This document shows positions 36,439 through 38,357 of a stretch of DNA of 38,357 bases, one piece after another. The stretch covers positions 105,280 to 143,636 of the forward strand of contig JAAXXG010000001.1 in NCBI GenBank assembly GCA_013334575.1, read 5' to 3'. Each line of letters begins with the position of its first letter. Positions within the stretch are counted from its first letter, which is position 1. The notes beneath the pieces are model-generated. The model saw nothing but the letters and a program-made list of their open reading frames with translations, was not told the DNA's origin and searched no databases. The position numbers were made by a program, and so were the translations under genes. Origin of the DNA: Candidatus Moraniibacteriota bacterium (lineage in GTDB: Bacteria > Patescibacteriota > Minisyncoccia > Moranbacterales > UBA1568).

Positions 36439-36474
36439 CCGGAAGCCCGTACAATGGTGGTAAACGATACGCGC

Positions 36475-37944
36475 ATGAAACATTTTTCCCGAGCCCTCGT
36501 CTGGCTCACGCTTTCGGAGGTCGTCTTCAATGTTGCCGGCTACGTCATCCATGCCGTTCTCGGCCGAATCCTCGGTCCGGCCGACTACGGCCGTTACGGT
36601 CTGGTCGTGAATCTGACCACGACGGTCATCATCCTGATCGGTAACGGCATCCCGACTGCGATGTCGAAATATCTCGCCGAGATATTCGAGACCCATCCGG
36701 AACGGATCATCGGCATCAAGCGCGCGACCATCGCGCTCCAGACGGCGATCATGTCCGGCGTGACGCTCGCGTTCTTCCTGCTCGCCCGGCCGATAGCGCT
36801 CGCCCTGGGCGACGATACCCTTACCCCGCTTTTCCGACTCTCTTCCCTCATCATACCCTCATTCGCGGCCGCATCGTTCTATTTCTACTACTTCACAGGG
36901 CTTCATTTCTTCCGCCTGCAGGCGATCCTCAAGACGGTCCGGGCGCTCGCCCGTATGGCGTTCATCATTTCGCTCGCCATGTTCTTCGGGGTCGGAGGAG
37001 CCGTTTCCGGCTACATCGTGGCACCGCTTTTCGTCTTCGGAATCGCCCTCGTCGCGGACCTTATCGCGACTCATCGGTACTTTCCCGCCGTATCGGAATC
37101 CGGATCGCCGAAGTTCCCGACGAAGCGGCTTATCGACTACGCCTGGCCGCTGACCCTCTTCCTTCTCTTCTATCAGCTCACCACTTCGCTCGACCTCTTC
37201 CTCGTGAAGGGACTGCTCCACGACGACCGCGCGACCGGCCTCTACAACGCCGTCATGACGGTCGGCAATATCCCCTACTACCTCTTCTACGCGCTCACCA
37301 TCATCCTGCTCCCCGCTATCTCCAAGACCTCGACCAACCGTGACGATACAGAGACACGGAAGCTCGTCAGCCGATCGCTGCGCCTCCTCGCGCTCGTCCT
37401 GTTCCCGGTGGTCACGCTGCTTTCCGCGTATGCCGGACCGGTCATCCGTCTCTTCTACGGCGGCGCATACGGCGATGCCGCGGCGTCCATGTCCGTCTTC
37501 TCCGTCGGAAACGGTTTCTTCACGATCTTCTACGTCCTGGCGTTCGCTATCGCCGGTGCCGACCGGGTCAGGATACCGATGTACGCCTCGGGAGCCGGAC
37601 TCGCCCTCTCCGCCCTCCTCAACACGCTTCTCATACCGCGATACGGCATCATAGGTTCGGCGCTCGCCACCTCGACCGTCATGATCTTTCTCGGAATCGG
37701 ACTCCTCGTCTTCACCGATCGCCATTTCAAGGTCCGCATCCCGGGGCGGCTCTGGACCGTCTCCGCGATTTCCTCGATCATCCTTATCCTCCTCTCCCGA
37801 CTCCTCCCGTCCGGCACGTATTCCTTCGTCGTCTCAGGAGTCTTCCTCTTCGCGCTTCACTTCGGCATCCTCGCCGCCGGAAAGGCGCTCGTTCCGGAGG
37901 ACATGGCCCCGTTCAGGAAATTCCTCCCTTCGAAGACGAAATAG
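36475..37944 (+). CDS. Polysaccharide flippase (Wzx/MATE-like, polysaccharide biosynthesis protein)
   Basis: About 12-14 TM helices; 'EVVFNVAGYVIHAVLGRILGPADYGRYGLVVNLTTTV', 'ARMAFIISLAMFFGVGGAVSGYIVAPL'. Start MKHFSRALVWL. Confidence 0.94.
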   Translation: MKHFSRALVWLTLSEVVFNVAGYVIHAVLGRILGPADYGRYGLVVNLTTTVIILIGNGIPTAMSKYLAEIFETHPERIIGIKRATIALQTAIMSGVTLAFFLLARPIALALGDDTLTPLFRLSSLIIPSFAAASFYFYYFTGLHFFRLQAILKTVRALARMAFIISLAMFFGVGGAVSGYIVAPLFVFGIALVADLIATHRYFPAVSESGSPKFPTKRLIDYAWPLTLFLLFYQLTTSLDLFLVKGLLHDDRATGLYNAVMTVGNIPYYLFYALTIILLPAISKTSTNRDDTETRKLVSRSLRLLALVLFPVVTLLSAYAGPVIRLFYGGAYGDAAASMSVFSVGNGFFTIFYVLAFAIAGADRVRIPMYASGAGLALSALLNTLLIPRYGIIGSALATSTVMIFLGIGLLVFTDRHFKVRIPGRLWTVSAISSIILILLSRLLPSGTYSFVVSGVFLFALHFGILAAGKALVPEDMAPFRKFLPSKTK

Positions 37945-37946
37945 AG

Positions 37947-37982
37947 AGAACCCCTCGCGTTCCTCGCGAGGGGTTCTTTTCA
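37947..37982 (+). terminator. Intrinsic terminator after flippase
   Basis: GAACCCCTCGCG-ttcct-CGCGAGGGGTTC followed by TTTTC. Confidence 0.88.
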
Positions 37983-38054
37983 ATTCAGACACATCTTCGG
38001 GGCGGTTTTCGGTTTTTAGATCGCAGGCATGCGACGGGTATTCCGACGCCGCGG

Positions 38055-38357
38055 TCAGACGATCCGCAACGAGAGTTCCGTTTTGAGCGCAGTGCGGATC
38101 TCATCGAGCTCTTTCTGCCAGCGGAATTCCGAATACTCGCGTCCACGCAGCAAGCTCGACCTGACCTCCGCCGCGACCTCGCTCGGGTAGCCGAGGTGTT
38201 CCAGGATCGCGTCGAAGCGGATGCGGCCATATCCGGAAACGAAGACTTCGAGATGTTCAAACTTCCGCCTCCGGTCGATCATCACTTCCCAGATCGGCAA
38301 CGGCAACAGGTACCTTGACGCTTCACGTTCGATCAGGAACCGACGGACTTGGTCGTA
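38055..38357 (-). CDS. Hypothetical protein, C-terminal part (runs off window edge)
   Basis: The ORF listed at 38306 starts at a TTG; the frame stays open to the window end (YDQVRRFLIEREASRYLLPLPIWEVMIDRRRKFEHLEVF...), so the 5' part is probably outside. Confidence 0.6.
   Translation of the reverse strand, partial: YDQVRRFLIEREASRYLLPLPIWEVMIDRRRKFEHLEVFVSGYGRIRFDAILEHLGYPSEVAAEVRSSLLRGREYSEFRWQKELDEIRTALKTELSLRIV

Noticed and set aside
36263-36463. 66-aa ORF in the leader upstream of the flippase
   Set aside because: Begins with TTG, no recognised motif, unremarkable third-position composition; the RNA-structure interpretation seemed better, though not excluded.
36859-37725. 288-aa minus-strand ORF antisense to the flippase
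   Set aside because: Highly charged low-complexity antisense translation of a TM protein gene.
1-38357. CRISPR arrays, IS elements, tRNA/rRNA genes
   Set aside because: No direct-repeat array, transposase-like ORF or tRNA/rRNA signature was seen; tRNA-like GTTCGAATCC around 8508 lies inside the peptidase CDS without a cloverleaf context.

Overview
This window looks like a compact, gene-dense bacterial chromosome segment. Gene content and organisation suggest a Patescibacteria/CPR-type genome, but that is inference. Housekeeping genes lie on the left: a Cas4/AddB-like PD-(D/E)XK nuclease, an M23 peptidase, an HD hydrolase, gltX, thpR, an M3-like peptidase, priA-def-fmt, groES with a CIRCE element, and an S41 peptidase. 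From about 17.6 to 38 kb there is a large surface-glycan locus: several GT2/GT4 glycosyltransferases, two O-antigen ligase/polymerase-like proteins, an LCP protein, a nucleotide-sugar dehydrogenase, a GT-C-like membrane protein and a flippase. It is interrupted by a TM1266-like small regulator, a UPF0173 MBL hydrolase and a divergent RtcB. I saw no CRISPR array, transposon, rRNA or tRNA. The observations most worth a second look are: (i) a perfect extended -10 sigma70 promoter (TTGACA-N17-TATAAT) driving a ~200-nt leader with a 9-bp terminal closing stem and U-tract, a candidate ncRNA; (ii) a PriA whose helicase motifs are degenerate while its eight zinc-binding Cys are kept; (iii) a perfect CIRCE palindrome with an 8-nt rather than 9-nt spacer, wrapped around the groES -35 box; (iv) a recurring -10-like hexamer exactly 6 nt before the ATG, suggesting leaderless mRNAs; (v) a palindromic repeat element translated in frame inside a membrane protein; (vi) an ~0.8-kb hairpin-containing region without convincing genes. 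No wholly new multi-gene system could be demonstrated from sequence alone.
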